Source: Bradyrhizobiaceae bacterium
GTDB taxonomy: Bacteria > Pseudomonadota > Alphaproteobacteria > Rhizobiales > Aestuariivirgaceae
Assembly: GCA_947475225.1 (NCBI GenBank)
Contig: CANJMQ010000029.1
Span: forward strand, 1-44,289
Direction of reading: 5' to 3'
DNA: 44,289 nucleotides
Positions 31,250 to 39,822 of this stretch are shown piece after piece. Under the pieces are notes generated by a model that was not told the DNA's origin, ran no database searches, and saw only the letters and a program-made list of their open reading frames with translations. Numbering within the stretch: position 1 is the stretch's first letter; each line of letters opens with the position of its first letter. Position numbers and translations under genes: made by a program.

Positions 31250-31279
31250 TTGCACCCTGTTGCATGATTGTCATATTGT
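31250..31279 (+). promoter_or_regulatory. Candidate sigma-70-type promoter of the polyamine transporter
   Basis: TTGCAC (31250-31255) and TATTGT (31274-31279) are spaced by 18 bases in an AT-rich interval upstream of the solute-binding protein gene, which would give a leader of nearly 90 bases. The match is moderate; other hexamers nearby (TTGTCA with CATATG) fit about equally well. Confidence 0.35.
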
Positions 31280-31372
31280 GTTGAAAAAACATATGAAGCC
31301 GGACCCCACCGGACTGGTCATTTAATTGAACGCGGGCACTGATGCCTGCGCGAACACGGAGGACGATCCCTA

Positions 31373-32533
31373 ATGACGAAGTTTACATCCGCGCAGGAAA
31401 CGATGCGCGCTGCGATGCTGTCGCGCCGCGCCCTGCTCAAGTCCGCCGCCGCCCTCGGCGCGGTGGGCCTCGCTGGCCCGCTCTACGTGAAGTCCTCGCT
31501 CGCCTCGTCTGGCGAAGTGAACTTCATGGGCTGGGCCGGTTATCCCGACCTCGCCGCCAAAGTGTTCCCGGCCTTCACCGCCGACACCGGCATCAAGGTG
31601 AACTTCACCGAGCAGGCCAGCCAGGACGACATGTACGCCCAGGCCAAGCTGTCGCTGCAGACCGCTGCCTACGACGTTGTGGAGCCCACGGGCGACCGCG
31701 TCGGCGGCTGGGCCGCTGACGGCCTCGTGCAGGGCTGGGATACCAACAAGCTCTCGATGGACAGCTATCTCCCGGGTCTCGCCGATGGCAAGGCTGGCGA
31801 AATGGCCACCGTTGACGGCAAGCGCATGATCGTCCCGTCCGTCTGGGGCACCGAGGCGATGGTCTACTCCAAGAAGGACTTCCCGACCGAGTACGGCAAG
31901 GCCTCGCTGGGCGACCTCTGGGGTCCGAACCTCGACGGCAAGATCTGCATCCGCGCGCATTCCTCGCTCGCCGCCATGGGCCGCTGGCTGGACGCCGAAG
32001 GCAAGCTGCCGAAGCCCTGGCTCGACAGCTACAAGGACGAAGCCAACATGAAGGAACTGTGGGACATCGCTCTCGCGGAAGCCATCAAGCACAAGGCCAA
32101 CGTCGTGCAGTTCTGGTCGGGTGAGAACGAGGCGCAGGCCGCCTTCCGCACCAACGGCGCCACGCTGGGCCTGTGCTGGGACTCGACCGGCTTCAACCTC
32201 GCGCCCGACGGCTTCGGCTTCGTGGCGCCCAAGGAAGGTGCCTTCGCCTGGAACCAGGGCTTCGTCCTGATGTCCAACGCCAAGAACTCCGAGCAGGCCA
32301 CCGAACTCGCCAAGTGGGTGTCGACCGCCAAGGGCTCTGCCGCCTGGGCCTCGGCCTTCAAGGCGAACGCCGTGGGCAAGGGTGGACCGGAGCTCGCTGA
32401 CGAAGCCGTCAAGGCCTTCTACAACGCTGCCTATCCGGGCGACGCGCTGTCGAAGCTGTGGTGGTGGCCGGCCCAGCCGGGCTGGTTCATCAAGCTGCGC
32501 GGCGAATACGCCGACAAGTGGAAGGCTGCATAA
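31373..32533 (+). CDS. potD: Polyamine ABC transporter, periplasmic substrate-binding protein
   Basis: A 386-residue PotD-type protein. The N terminus carries a twin-arginine-type signal (LSRRALLKSAAALGAVGLAGP, around 16-36), so folded export by Tat is likely. The mature domain begins near VNFMGWAGYPDLAAKVFPAF and shows the SBP_bac_8/PotD pattern, including YDVVEPTGDRVGGW, VPSVWGTEAMVYS and a Trp-rich pocket segment near the end (LWWWPAQPGWF). GGAGGA lies nine bases before the ATG. It leads a potD-A-B-C unit; a stem-loop after it probably keeps its level above that of the membrane parts. Spermidine or putrescine is the usual ligand; related systems import other cationic or opine-like compounds, so specificity is inferred. 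Confidence 0.88.
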   Translation: MTKFTSAQETMRAAMLSRRALLKSAAALGAVGLAGPLYVKSSLASSGEVNFMGWAGYPDLAAKVFPAFTADTGIKVNFTEQASQDDMYAQAKLSLQTAAYDVVEPTGDRVGGWAADGLVQGWDTNKLSMDSYLPGLADGKAGEMATVDGKRMIVPSVWGTEAMVYSKKDFPTEYGKASLGDLWGPNLDGKICIRAHSSLAAMGRWLDAEGKLPKPWLDSYKDEANMKELWDIALAEAIKHKANVVQFWSGENEAQAAFRTNGATLGLCWDSTGFNLAPDGFGFVAPKEGAFAWNQGFVLMSNAKNSEQATELAKWVSTAKGSAAWASAFKANAVGKGGPELADEAVKAFYNAAYPGDALSKLWWWPAQPGWFIKLRGEYADKWKAA

Positions 32534-32556
32534 GCCAGTTCGCACGAATCTCTGGG

Positions 32557-32581
32557 CCGCCGGGTTGAACAGACCCGGCGG
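32557..32581 (+). terminator. Intra-operon stem-loop between potD and potA
   Basis: CCGCCGGGT and ACCCGGCGG make a perfect 9-bp stem with a seven-base loop, followed by TTCGCTTT. It sits 24 bases past the potD stop. Such partial terminators or 3' stabilising hairpins commonly keep binding-protein transcripts abundant relative to ATPase and permease transcripts. Confidence 0.65.
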
Positions 32582-32634
32582 TTCGCTTTATATGGCTGAA
32601 ATTCAGAAATTCCGTTCCGGGGAGTAACGCGCCG

Positions 32635-33738
32635 ATGAGTGCTGGCGTCGATCTGCAAAACGTGTCCTGTGACTTCGGCAGTTTCCGCGCCGTGGACAAG
32701 GCCAACGTCTCAATCAAGCCCGGTGAGTTCTTCTCCTTTCTCGGCCCCTCGGGCTGCGGCAAGACCACGATCCTGCGCATGGTGTCCGGCTTCATCGACC
32801 CCTCCGAGGGCCAGATCAAGATCGGCGGCCAGGACATGAACGGCATCCGCCCCAACAAGCGCCCCACCGCGCTGATCTTCCAGAACCTCGCCCTCTTCCC
32901 GTTGATGCCGGTGTGGGAGAACATCTCCTTCGGCCTTGAGGTGCGTGGCGCCTCCAGGGAAGCCCGCCGCGCCAAGGCGGAAGAACTGCTCAAGCTGGTG
33001 GACCTGCATGATTCCGCCGACAAGGCGATCTCGCAGCTCTCGGGCGGCCAGAAGCAGCGCGTGGCCATTGCCCGCGCGCTCGCCGTCGAGCCGTCCGTCA
33101 TGCTGCTCGACGAGCCGCTTTCCGCGCTCGACCTCAAGCTCCGCCAGCACATGCGCGCCGAGCTGCGCGCCATCCAGAAGCGCACCAAGGTCACCTTCAT
33201 CTACATCACCCATGACCAGGGCGAGGCACTCGCCATGTCGGACCGCGTGGCCGTCATGTCGCAGGGCAAGGTGCAGCAGATCTCCACCCCGCAGGACATC
33301 TACAACGCGCCGGTCAACGGTTTCGTCGCCTCCTTCGTGGGCGAGAACAACATCTTCAAGGGCAAGGTGAAGTCGATCGACGGCGGCAAATGCAGCTTCG
33401 AGACGGATGCCGGCACCTTCACCGCAACGCTCGGGCCCTCGGTCGATGCCAACACCATCGCCCGAATCTACGTCCGCCCTGAATATTCGAGGCTTCAGGC
33501 CGCACCGGCCGAAGGCGGCAACAGCATCCCCGTCACGGTGACGGACATCAGCTTCGAGGGCAACTTCATCCACGTCCACGCCGCCGACAAGACCGGCCGC
33601 CACGTGACGGTCGAGACCCGCAACGACGGCTCGGTCACGCTGCCTGCCATCGGCAGTGCGCAATATCTGTGCTTTGACGCCGCCAGTGCCCGCGTCCTCG
33701 CCGACCAGGGCATGAAAGATCCGGGCATCGACGAATGA
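32635..33738 (+). CDS. potA: Polyamine ABC transporter, ATP-binding protein
   Basis: Cytoplasmic ATPase of the importer, 367 residues. Walker A is GPSGCGKTT (37-45), Q-loop Gln83 (LIFQNLALFP), signature LSGGQKQR (135-142), Walker B VMLLDEPLSALD (155-166) and H-loop His193 (ITHDQ). A C-terminal TOBE domain (about 280-355, IYVRPEYSRL) is typical of PotA and other CUT1/MOI-type ATPases and may bind a regulator or ligand. GGGGAG lies ahead of the ATG at 32635. It ends in an ATGA overlap with potB. Confidence 0.92.
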   Translation: MSAGVDLQNVSCDFGSFRAVDKANVSIKPGEFFSFLGPSGCGKTTILRMVSGFIDPSEGQIKIGGQDMNGIRPNKRPTALIFQNLALFPLMPVWENISFGLEVRGASREARRAKAEELLKLVDLHDSADKAISQLSGGQKQRVAIARALAVEPSVMLLDEPLSALDLKLRQHMRAELRAIQKRTKVTFIYITHDQGEALAMSDRVAVMSQGKVQQISTPQDIYNAPVNGFVASFVGENNIFKGKVKSIDGGKCSFETDAGTFTATLGPSVDANTIARIYVRPEYSRLQAAPAEGGNSIPVTVTDISFEGNFIHVHAADKTGRHVTVETRNDGSVTLPAIGSAQYLCFDAASARVLADQGMKDPGIDE

Positions 33739-34682
33739 AGGAGCTCCTCCGCCGCTACGGCCACACGCTCACCTGGATCTTCGTGGCCCTCACGGCCTTC
33801 TGGCTGCTCGTGCTGGTGATCCTGCCGCAGCTCTATTTGCTGGAGGAGAGCTTCCGCCTCTACCTGCCGCTCGCCGACATCGGCGGCCCGAAGGACGTCT
33901 ACACCCTCGCCAACTACCGCTCCGCCTTCGAGCAGCCAACCGAATGGAAGTTCTGGCTGCCCTTCGCCTGGAAGCCGATCATCCTGCCCTTCGAGGCGCC
34001 GATCCGCATGCAGGTCTTCGTCCACACCCTGCTCTACAGCACGGTCACCACCGTCATCACCCTCATCCTCTGCTACCCCGTGGCCTTCTACCTCGCCAAG
34101 GTGGCAAACCCCAGGAACGTGCCGCTGCTCTTCGTGGGCCTGCTCGTGCCGATGTGGGTGTCGGAAATCCTGCGCGCCTTCGCGTGGTTCATCATCCTCG
34201 CCTTCAAGGGCCCGCTGAACATGGCCCTCGTCAACATGGGCATCATCGAAAGCCCGATCCGCTGGATCACAGGCTTCAACAGCGTCACCTTCGGCCTCAT
34301 CTACGTCTACCTGCTGTTCATGCTGCTGCCGATCTACAACGCCATCCAGTCGCTCGATACCAACCAGATGGAAGCCGCCAAGGATCTTGGCGCGTCCAGC
34401 TGGCGCACCCACTGGCGCGTCATCATCCCGCATTCCAAGCCCGGCATCGCGTCGGGTTGCGTCATGGTGTTCATGCTCGCCGCCGGCTCCATCCTGGTGC
34501 CCACGCTGCTGGCCTCCACCCAGTCGCGCTGGTTCACGGAAATCATCCAGCAGGCCATGTTCGAGTCGCAGGACTGGAACACGGGCTCCGCCTACGCCTT
34601 CATGCTGCTCGTCACCTGCACGGTGTTCGTCATTGGCATGATGCGGGTGTTCCGCGTCAAGCTCTCGGACATTGCGAGGTAA
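33735..34682 (+). CDS. potB: Polyamine ABC transporter permease PotB
   Basis: First membrane subunit, 315 residues, with six predicted segments (first at about 15-35, LTWIFVALTAFWLLVLVILPQLYL). The EAA loop that docks on the ATPase reads MEAAKDLGASSWRTHWRVIIPHSKPGI (about 212-238). A sizeable periplasmic loop follows the first segment, as in PotB/PotH. ATG 33735 overlaps the potA stop as ATGA. Assignment to PotB rather than PotC follows gene order and length. Confidence 0.9.
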   Translation: MKELLRRYGHTLTWIFVALTAFWLLVLVILPQLYLLEESFRLYLPLADIGGPKDVYTLANYRSAFEQPTEWKFWLPFAWKPIILPFEAPIRMQVFVHTLLYSTVTTVITLILCYPVAFYLAKVANPRNVPLLFVGLLVPMWVSEILRAFAWFIILAFKGPLNMALVNMGIIESPIRWITGFNSVTFGLIYVYLLFMLLPIYNAIQSLDTNQMEAAKDLGASSWRTHWRVIIPHSKPGIASGCVMVFMLAAGSILVPTLLASTQSRWFTEIIQQAMFESQDWNTGSAYAFMLLVTCTVFVIGMMRVFRVKLSDIAR

Positions 34683-34686
34683 TCCC

Positions 34687-35565
34687 ATGAACACCTCCAA
34701 GTCCAACTGGCTGTTCAACTTCTATATCTTCATCTTCCTGCTCTACATGCTGCTGCCGCTGGCGGTGATGGGCGGCGCGGCGCTGAACGACTCGCGCTTT
34801 CCGTCGGTCTACCCATGGGTCGGCTTCACCGACCGCTGGTTCATCGAGTTGTTCCAGGACACGCGGATGTGGGAAGCCTTCCGCAACACCATCCTTGTAG
34901 CCATCGCGGTCGTCATCATCTCGGTTCCCATCGGCACTGCGGCGGCGATCCTCATCAACAGCCTCGCCGGCAAGACGCGCACCGTGCTCTACGCGCTCAT
35001 GGTGGCGCCCATCCTCACGCCGGGTGCGGTCATCGGCATCTCCACGCTCTTGTTCTGGAACAAGTTCGGCGTCGCAGCGGGCCTTCACCTCTCGGCACTC
35101 GGCCAGGCCTCCTACATCTCGGCCTTCGTCATGCTCATGGTGCTCGCCCGCCTGCAGAGCTTCGACCGTGGCCTCGAAGAAGCCGCCCTCGACCTCGGCG
35201 CCAACTACAACCAGGTGGTCCGCCGCATCCTGCTGCCGCATCTCTATCCGGCACTGGGCGCAGGTGCGGCCATCGCCTTCTTCCAGTCGATCGAGAACTT
35301 CAACACCACGCTGTTCACCCGCGGCACCTATGACACGCTGACGGTCTACGTCTTCTCGAAGGTCAGGAGCGGCATCACGCCGACCATCAACGCGCTGGCC
35401 CTCATCCTCATCGTGGTGACGCTCGTCATCATGCTCTATTTCGAGTTCGCCCGCCGCCGCAGGGAAAAGGCCGCCCAGGCGCGCGCCGTCACCCGCGAAG
35501 AAACGGCCAAGGCCGAGGCCATCGGCCGCGACCAGCCCCAGGCCGCCTTCCCGCCCACGCAGTAA
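34687..35565 (+). CDS. potC: Polyamine ABC transporter permease PotC
   Basis: Second membrane subunit, 292 residues, six predicted segments beginning with FNFYIFIFLLYMLLPLAVMGG. The EAA motif is LEEAALDLGANYNQVVRRILLPHLYPAL (around residues 163-190). The C terminus has a charged tail rich in Arg, Ala and Glu (REKAAQARAVTREETAKAEA) that is longer than in E. coli PotC and probably cytoplasmic and disordered. GAGGT lies six bases before the ATG at 34687; an upstream start at 34672 overlaps potB and lacks that site. A strong terminator follows the gene. Confidence 0.9.
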   Translation: MNTSKSNWLFNFYIFIFLLYMLLPLAVMGGAALNDSRFPSVYPWVGFTDRWFIELFQDTRMWEAFRNTILVAIAVVIISVPIGTAAAILINSLAGKTRTVLYALMVAPILTPGAVIGISTLLFWNKFGVAAGLHLSALGQASYISAFVMLMVLARLQSFDRGLEEAALDLGANYNQVVRRILLPHLYPALGAGAAIAFFQSIENFNTTLFTRGTYDTLTVYVFSKVRSGITPTINALALILIVVTLVIMLYFEFARRRREKAAQARAVTREETAKAEAIGRDQPQAAFPPTQ

Positions 35566-35591
35566 GCGGCACGCACCATCCGAAACAGAAG

Positions 35592-35619
35592 TGCCCGGGG
35601 CAAGCCCCGGGCATTTTTT
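35592..35619 (+). terminator. Rho-independent terminator of the pot operon
   Basis: TGCCCGGGG and CCCCGGGCA form a 9-bp GC-rich stem with loop CAAG, directly followed by six T. It lies 26 bases after the potC stop codon and is the clearest terminator in the window. Confidence 0.9.
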
Positions 35620-36121
35620 CTGCCCCTCGCAGAAGCGCCGCCAACAGGCCCAGACCGAGTTCGACCAGGAAAGCGCCAAGCACACGGAACCAAGTGACCC
35701 GGTCGAGGCAGGCGCTGCGGGGCTGAAGAAGAACTGTTATCAACGGCACCTCCATGTTTTGGTCTTTCCATTCCACGTCACTCGCAAGCCGAGGCCTGTG
35801 ATCTCTTGTCTTCTCCCACTCCTTCAGCGGGAGAAGACGGGACCCGTTGCGGCAAGCAACGGGAAGATGAGGGGACGCACGCACTGATGACAGGTCGGAG
35901 ACCGCTTCCCTCACCTCCCCCAACTGCGCTGGGTCCCCTTCCTTTCCCGCCTTGCGGGAGAGGACATGCCGTCAACTCCGGCCTTCGCCGGGCTGACGCC
36001 AATGAAAAACACCGCAGCAGTCTCCCGCCTCGGCGCCCAGTCACAATTTTCGAGTGTGCGCCTTGTTAGCGTGGCGAGCGCGCGCTGTCAAGGACTTTCT
36101 TCCTGAAATGGATTTAGACGG
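35620..36121. repeat. Gene-free interval with a mosaic of four palindromes
   Basis: About 500 bases between the pot terminator and the zinc dehydrogenase stop hold no convincing gene. Four inverted repeats lie in a row: CTTCTCCC/GGGAGAAG (35810-35836), CCCGTTGC/GCAACGGG (35843-35863), TCCCGC/GCGGGA (35945-35959) and an imperfect one at 35971-35997 centred on CCGGC/GCCGG. These resemble the dispersed intergenic mosaic elements of rhizobial genomes. The interval 35620-35770 before them has a reading frame on the minus strand that runs back through the terminator into potC and is not credible. Confidence 0.65.
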
Positions 36122-37144
36122 CTAAAGCGCCAGAACCGCCTTCACCGTCCCTGCCTCGGGCCTGATCCATTCCGGCATGCGGGCAGCAGCCTCCCACAGC
36201 GGCGCGCTGTGGGTCAGAATCGCGCGCGTCGGCACCTGTCCCTCGCGCATCGCAGCCATCACCGTCGCGAAATCGGTAAGCGTCGCGTTGCGGCTCGACA
36301 GCAGCGTGGTCTCGCGCTTGTGGAACTCCGGGTCGCTGAAGGAAATCATCCCCTGCACGATGGAGACCAGCACATAGGTGCCGCCATGCGCCACAAAGCC
36401 GAAACCGCGCTCCATGGCCTTGGGAGCCCCCGTGCAGTCGAACACGGTGTCATAGAATTCGCCCACCGTGTTGTCCTTCATGCGCTCCACGTCATGCTCG
36501 CCCAGCCGCACCGTGTGCTGCACGCCGTCGAGGCGGCTGGCAAAGGCCAGCCGGTCCTCGCGCCCGTCCAGCACCGTCACCTCCGCGCCATTGAGGCCAG
36601 CGAAGATCGCCACACCCACGCCGATCGGCCCCGCCCCCACCACCAGCGCTTTGGCACCTCGCGTCACGCGGGCGCGGCCCACGGCATGGGCGCCAATCGC
36701 CAGGAACTCCACCATCGCCGCCTCGTCCAGCGTGATGCCCTCGGCCTTGAACAGGTGCGTCTCTGGCAATGAGAGATACTCACACATGCCGCCGTCGATG
36801 TGGACGCCCAGAACTTTAAGGCTCGTGCAGCAATTGGTCTTCCCCGCCCGGCAGGCGATGCAGTGCCCGCAGTGCAGGTAGGGCACGATATAGACCGGGT
36901 CGCCCGGCTTCAGCGCGGAACCCTTGTCCGCCTCCACGATCTCGCCTGACAGCTCATGTCCCATCACGCGGGGGTAGGTGAAATACGGCTGGTTCCCCTG
37001 GTAGATGTGCATGTCGGTGCCGCACACGCCCACGCGGCGGATCTTCACCAGCGCCTCGCCGGGCTTCCGCTCCGGCACCGGATACTGGACGATCTCGAGA
37101 TCACCGGGGTTGCGGCAGAGAACGGCGCGCATCATCTCGGGCAT
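36122..37144 (-). CDS. Zinc-dependent alcohol dehydrogenase, L-gulonate 5-dehydrogenase-like
   Basis: Medium-chain dehydrogenase of 340 residues. The catalytic zinc site is Cys41 (GVCGTDMH) with His63-Glu64 (MGHE). Structural zinc cysteines are 92, 95, 98 and 106 (HCGHCIACRAGKTNCC). The cofactor fold is ALVVGAGPIGVGVA. Its resemblance to sorbitol/L-gulonate/L-galactonate dehydrogenases and its divergent pairing with uxuBA suggest oxidation of L-gulonate to D-fructuronate, which UxuB then reduces; other polyols remain possible. The ATG at 37142-37144 has AAGGA ten bases upstream and is preferred to a start at 37189; ATG 37135 is another candidate. The 54-base gap to uxuB holds both promoters. 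Confidence 0.85.
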   Translation of the reverse strand: MPEMMRAVLCRNPGDLEIVQYPVPERKPGEALVKIRRVGVCGTDMHIYQGNQPYFTYPRVMGHELSGEIVEADKGSALKPGDPVYIVPYLHCGHCIACRAGKTNCCTSLKVLGVHIDGGMCEYLSLPETHLFKAEGITLDEAAMVEFLAIGAHAVGRARVTRGAKALVVGAGPIGVGVAIFAGLNGAEVTVLDGREDRLAFASRLDGVQHTVRLGEHDVERMKDNTVGEFYDTVFDCTGAPKAMERGFGFVAHGGTYVLVSIVQGMISFSDPEFHKRETTLLSSRNATLTDFATVMAAMREGQVPTRAILTHSAPLWEAAARMPEWIRPEAGTVKAVLAL

Positions 37145-37178
37145 GGGCAGGCGATCCTTCTTGAGCAGGTGAGGCTTG

Positions 37179-37184
37179 TATAAT
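37179..37184 (+). promoter_or_regulatory. Candidate -10 box for uxuB, near-leaderless transcript
   Basis: A perfect TATAAT lies 14 bases before the uxuB ATG. Transcription starting about seven bases downstream would leave a leader of only about eight bases and no Shine-Dalgarno. I see no good -35 at the usual spacing, so an activator or a different use is possible. The same bases read TATTAT on the other strand. Confidence 0.4.
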
Positions 37185-37198
37185 AGCACTATGCCCCG

Positions 37199-38653
37199 AT
37201 GACGAGGCTTTCACGCAGCACCTGCAAGACCCTGCCCTATGACCCGGCCCTCGTGGACATCGGGATCGTGCACCTGGGCGTGGGGGCCTTCCACCGCGCC
37301 CATCAGGCCGATTACACAGACGCCGTGCTGGCAAAGGGCGACCGCCGCTGGGCCATCCTCGGCGCCAGCCTGCGCTCGGGAGAAACGCGCGACGCGCTGG
37401 CCGCACAGGATTACCTCTACACACTCGCCCAGTCCGATGAATCCGGCGAGCGCTGCCGGGTGATCGCGTCCCTGCGGGGCGTGCTCGTTGCACCGGAAAA
37501 CCCGCAGGCCCTGATCGAGGCCATGTGCCTGCCCTCGGTGAAGATCGTCTCCCTCACCGTCACCGAGAAAGGCTATTGCCATGATCCGGCGACGGGCGAA
37601 CTGAATGATCAGCACCCGGACATTCTCCACGATCTCGCCAACCCGGACAGCCCCCGCTCCGCCCCCGGCTTCCTCGTCGAGGCGATCCGCGCCCGCAAGG
37701 CGCGTGGGGCTCGTCCCTTCACCGTGCTGTGCTGCGACAACCTCCCCGCCAATGGCCGCACCGTGGCGAAGGTGGTGACGCGCCTCGCGCAGCTGAGGAG
37801 CCCCGACCTTGGGCGGTACGTGGCCGAGCACATCGCCTTCCCCGCCACCATGGTGGACCGCATCGTGCCCGCCACCACCGACGCTGACCGCGCACGGATC
37901 GCCGCCGCCACCGGCCTCGAAGACGCCTGGCCCGTGGTGACGGAGGCCTTCACCGACTGGGTGATCGAGGATGATTTCCCACAAGGCCGGCCTGACTGGG
38001 CCGCCCGCTTCGTCACCGACATCGCCCCCTTCGAGACGATGAAGCTCAGGCTCCTCAACGGCGCCCACTCCTCCATGTCCTATCTCGGTTATCTTGCAGG
38101 CCATGAGACGATTGCCGACTGCATGAAGGACGAAGCACTTGCCCATTTCGTCAGCCATCTAATGAATTTCGAAGTCACCTCCACTCTTGCCGTTCCTCCG
38201 GACACGGATGTTTCGGCCTACAAGCAGGCGCTCCTCACCCGCTTCCGCAACCCGGGTCTCCGCCACCGCACCTGGCAGATTGCCATGGACGGCTCGCAGA
38301 AACTCCCCCAGCGCCTGCTTGGCACCATTCGCAACCGGCTGAAGGCAGGTGCGCCCATCGATGCGCTGGCCTTGGGCGTCGCGGCCTGGATGCGCTATGT
38401 GACGGGCGTCGACGAGACGGGCGGCGCAATCGACGTGCGCGACCCGCTGAAGGACGAACTCCGTGCCAAGGCCGGTGCCGCAGGCCTCGACGCAAAGCGC
38501 CTCGCCCCCGCCCTGCTGGGCCTCGAGAAGATCTTTGGCCGCGACTTGCCCACCGACCCCCGCTTCACCACGGCCGTCACCGCAGCGCTCGACAGCCTGA
38601 TCCGCCACGGCAGCAAGCAGACTTACGAAAATTTCCGGAGCACCCACCCATGA
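37199..38653 (+). CDS. uxuB: Mannitol dehydrogenase family protein, probable fructuronate reductase
   Basis: NAD-dependent polyol/long-chain dehydrogenase, 484 residues. The N-terminal nucleotide fold opens with IGIVHLGVGAFHRAHQADY (about 21-39). The family's catalytic motif K-x4-N-x2-H is present as MKLRLLNGAH (about 281-290). UxuB interconverts D-fructuronate and D-mannonate; mannitol 2-dehydrogenase and altronate oxidoreductase share the fold. Coupling to a mannonate dehydratase gene by an ATGA overlap makes fructuronate reductase the best call. There is no obvious ribosome site ahead of the ATG at 37199. Confidence 0.9.
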   Translation: MTRLSRSTCKTLPYDPALVDIGIVHLGVGAFHRAHQADYTDAVLAKGDRRWAILGASLRSGETRDALAAQDYLYTLAQSDESGERCRVIASLRGVLVAPENPQALIEAMCLPSVKIVSLTVTEKGYCHDPATGELNDQHPDILHDLANPDSPRSAPGFLVEAIRARKARGARPFTVLCCDNLPANGRTVAKVVTRLAQLRSPDLGRYVAEHIAFPATMVDRIVPATTDADRARIAAATGLEDAWPVVTEAFTDWVIEDDFPQGRPDWAARFVTDIAPFETMKLRLLNGAHSSMSYLGYLAGHETIADCMKDEALAHFVSHLMNFEVTSTLAVPPDTDVSAYKQALLTRFRNPGLRHRTWQIAMDGSQKLPQRLLGTIRNRLKAGAPIDALALGVAAWMRYVTGVDETGGAIDVRDPLKDELRAKAGAAGLDAKRLAPALLGLEKIFGRDLPTDPRFTTAVTAALDSLIRHGSKQTYENFRSTHP

Positions 38654-39822
38654 AGCAGACCTGGCGCTGGTTCGGCCCTGATGACCCTGTGACGCTGGCC
38701 CATGTACGGCAGGCGGGCGCGGTGGGCATCGTCTCCGCACTTCACCACATGAACCGCGGCCAGGCCTGGACTGATGGCGAGGTGCTGAAGCGCAAGGCCG
38801 AGATCGAGGCGGGTGGCCTCAGCTGGGACGTGGTCGAAAGCATCGCCGTGCCCGAAGCCATCAAGACCCGCACGGGTGACTTTCAGGCGAAGATCGATAA
38901 CCACAAGGCCTCGCTCCGCGCCGTGGCCAAGGCCGGGATCAAGGTCTGCTGCTACAATTTCATGGCCATCACCGACTGGACGCGCACCGACCTCGACTGG
39001 CCGCTGCCCAATGGCGGCACGGCGCTGCGCTTCGACATGGTGGATTTCTGTGCCTATGACGTGCTGATCCTCAGGCGCCGCAACGCCGAGGCCGACCACC
39101 CGGCGGAGCGCATCGCCGCCGCCAAGGCGCGCCTCGCCTCATGGCCGGAAAGCAAGCTCGCCCAGCTCGAGCGCAACCTCATCGACTGGGTTCCGGCGCG
39201 CGAGACGGTCTATGACCGCCAGAGCTTCCTGCGCCAGCTCGACGCGTATCGTGACATCACGGTCGACGGCCTGCGCGAGCACCTGTTCCTCTTCGTCCGG
39301 GACATTGCTCAGACGGCGGAGGAAGTGGGTATCAGGCTCGCCATCCACCCGGATGACCCGCCCTTCCCGCTCTTCGGCCTGCCGCGCGTGAACTCCACGC
39401 AGGCCGATACGCAGAAGCTCTTCGATGCGGTGCCGAGCCCCGCCAACGGCGTCACCCTCTGCACCGGCTCCTATGGCGCGAACCCGTCGAACGACCTGGT
39501 GAAGATGGCGCGTGACTTCGGGCCCCGCATCCACTTCGCCCACCTCCGCAACACCACGCGCGAGGCGGACGGCTCCTTCTTCGAGGCCGAGCACCTCGAC
39601 GGCGACACCGACATGATCGGCGTCGTCGCCGCACTCCGCGACCTCGAAACCCGCGAGGCCCGTGAAATTCCCATGCGCCCGGACCACGGCCACCTGATCG
39701 TCGACGACATCGGGAAAAAGGTGAACCCCGGCTATTCCTGCATCGGAAGGCTGAAGGGTCTCGCGGAACTGCGTGGCGTCATGCGCACGGTCGATGCGTT
39801 CCGCGAGAGGCGCGTCAGCTGA
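38650..39822 (+). CDS. uxuA: Mannonate dehydratase
   Basis: Dehydrates D-mannonate to 2-keto-3-deoxygluconate, a metal-dependent TIM-barrel enzyme of the cytoplasm. 390 residues, normal length. Signature segments: MKQTWRWFGPDDPV at the start, GLSWDVVESIAVPEAIK (near 56), RLAIHPDDPPFPLFGLPR (near 231), LCTGSYGANPSNDL (with the conserved Cys, near 273), HFAHLRNT (near 297) and IPMRPDHGHLI (near 340), which together supply the metal-site His, Cys and Asp residues. No KDG kinase or aldolase is in the window, so the rest of the pathway must lie elsewhere. The stop TGA abuts the TCA of the opposing yccF stop. Confidence 0.93.
   Translation: MKQTWRWFGPDDPVTLAHVRQAGAVGIVSALHHMNRGQAWTDGEVLKRKAEIEAGGLSWDVVESIAVPEAIKTRTGDFQAKIDNHKASLRAVAKAGIKVCCYNFMAITDWTRTDLDWPLPNGGTALRFDMVDFCAYDVLILRRRNAEADHPAERIAAAKARLASWPESKLAQLERNLIDWVPARETVYDRQSFLRQLDAYRDITVDGLREHLFLFVRDIAQTAEEVGIRLAIHPDDPPFPLFGLPRVNSTQADTQKLFDAVPSPANGVTLCTGSYGANPSNDLVKMARDFGPRIHFAHLRNTTREADGSFFEAEHLDGDTDMIGVVAALRDLETREAREIPMRPDHGHLIVDDIGKKVNPGYSCIGRLKGLAELRGVMRTVDAFRERRVS

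Noticed and set aside
31370-32545. A 391-codon open frame opposite potD
   Set aside because: Gly/His/Val/Glu-rich translation mirrors potD codon bias exactly; no start site or family features.
33495-34718. A 407-codon open frame opposite potA/potB
   Set aside because: His/Asp/Glu-rich mirror translation of membrane-protein codons; not a real protein.
30197-35565. A polyamine-sensing cyclic di-GMP circuit linking the cyclase to potDABC
   Set aside because: The only support is adjacency; the genes are separated by 174 bases with a separate candidate promoter and there is no shared domain.
35489-35923. Minus-strand frame in the pot/dehydrogenase interval with a hydrophobic N-terminal half
   Set aside because: It reads through the strong pot terminator into antisense potC, and its start region overlaps the palindromic repeats.
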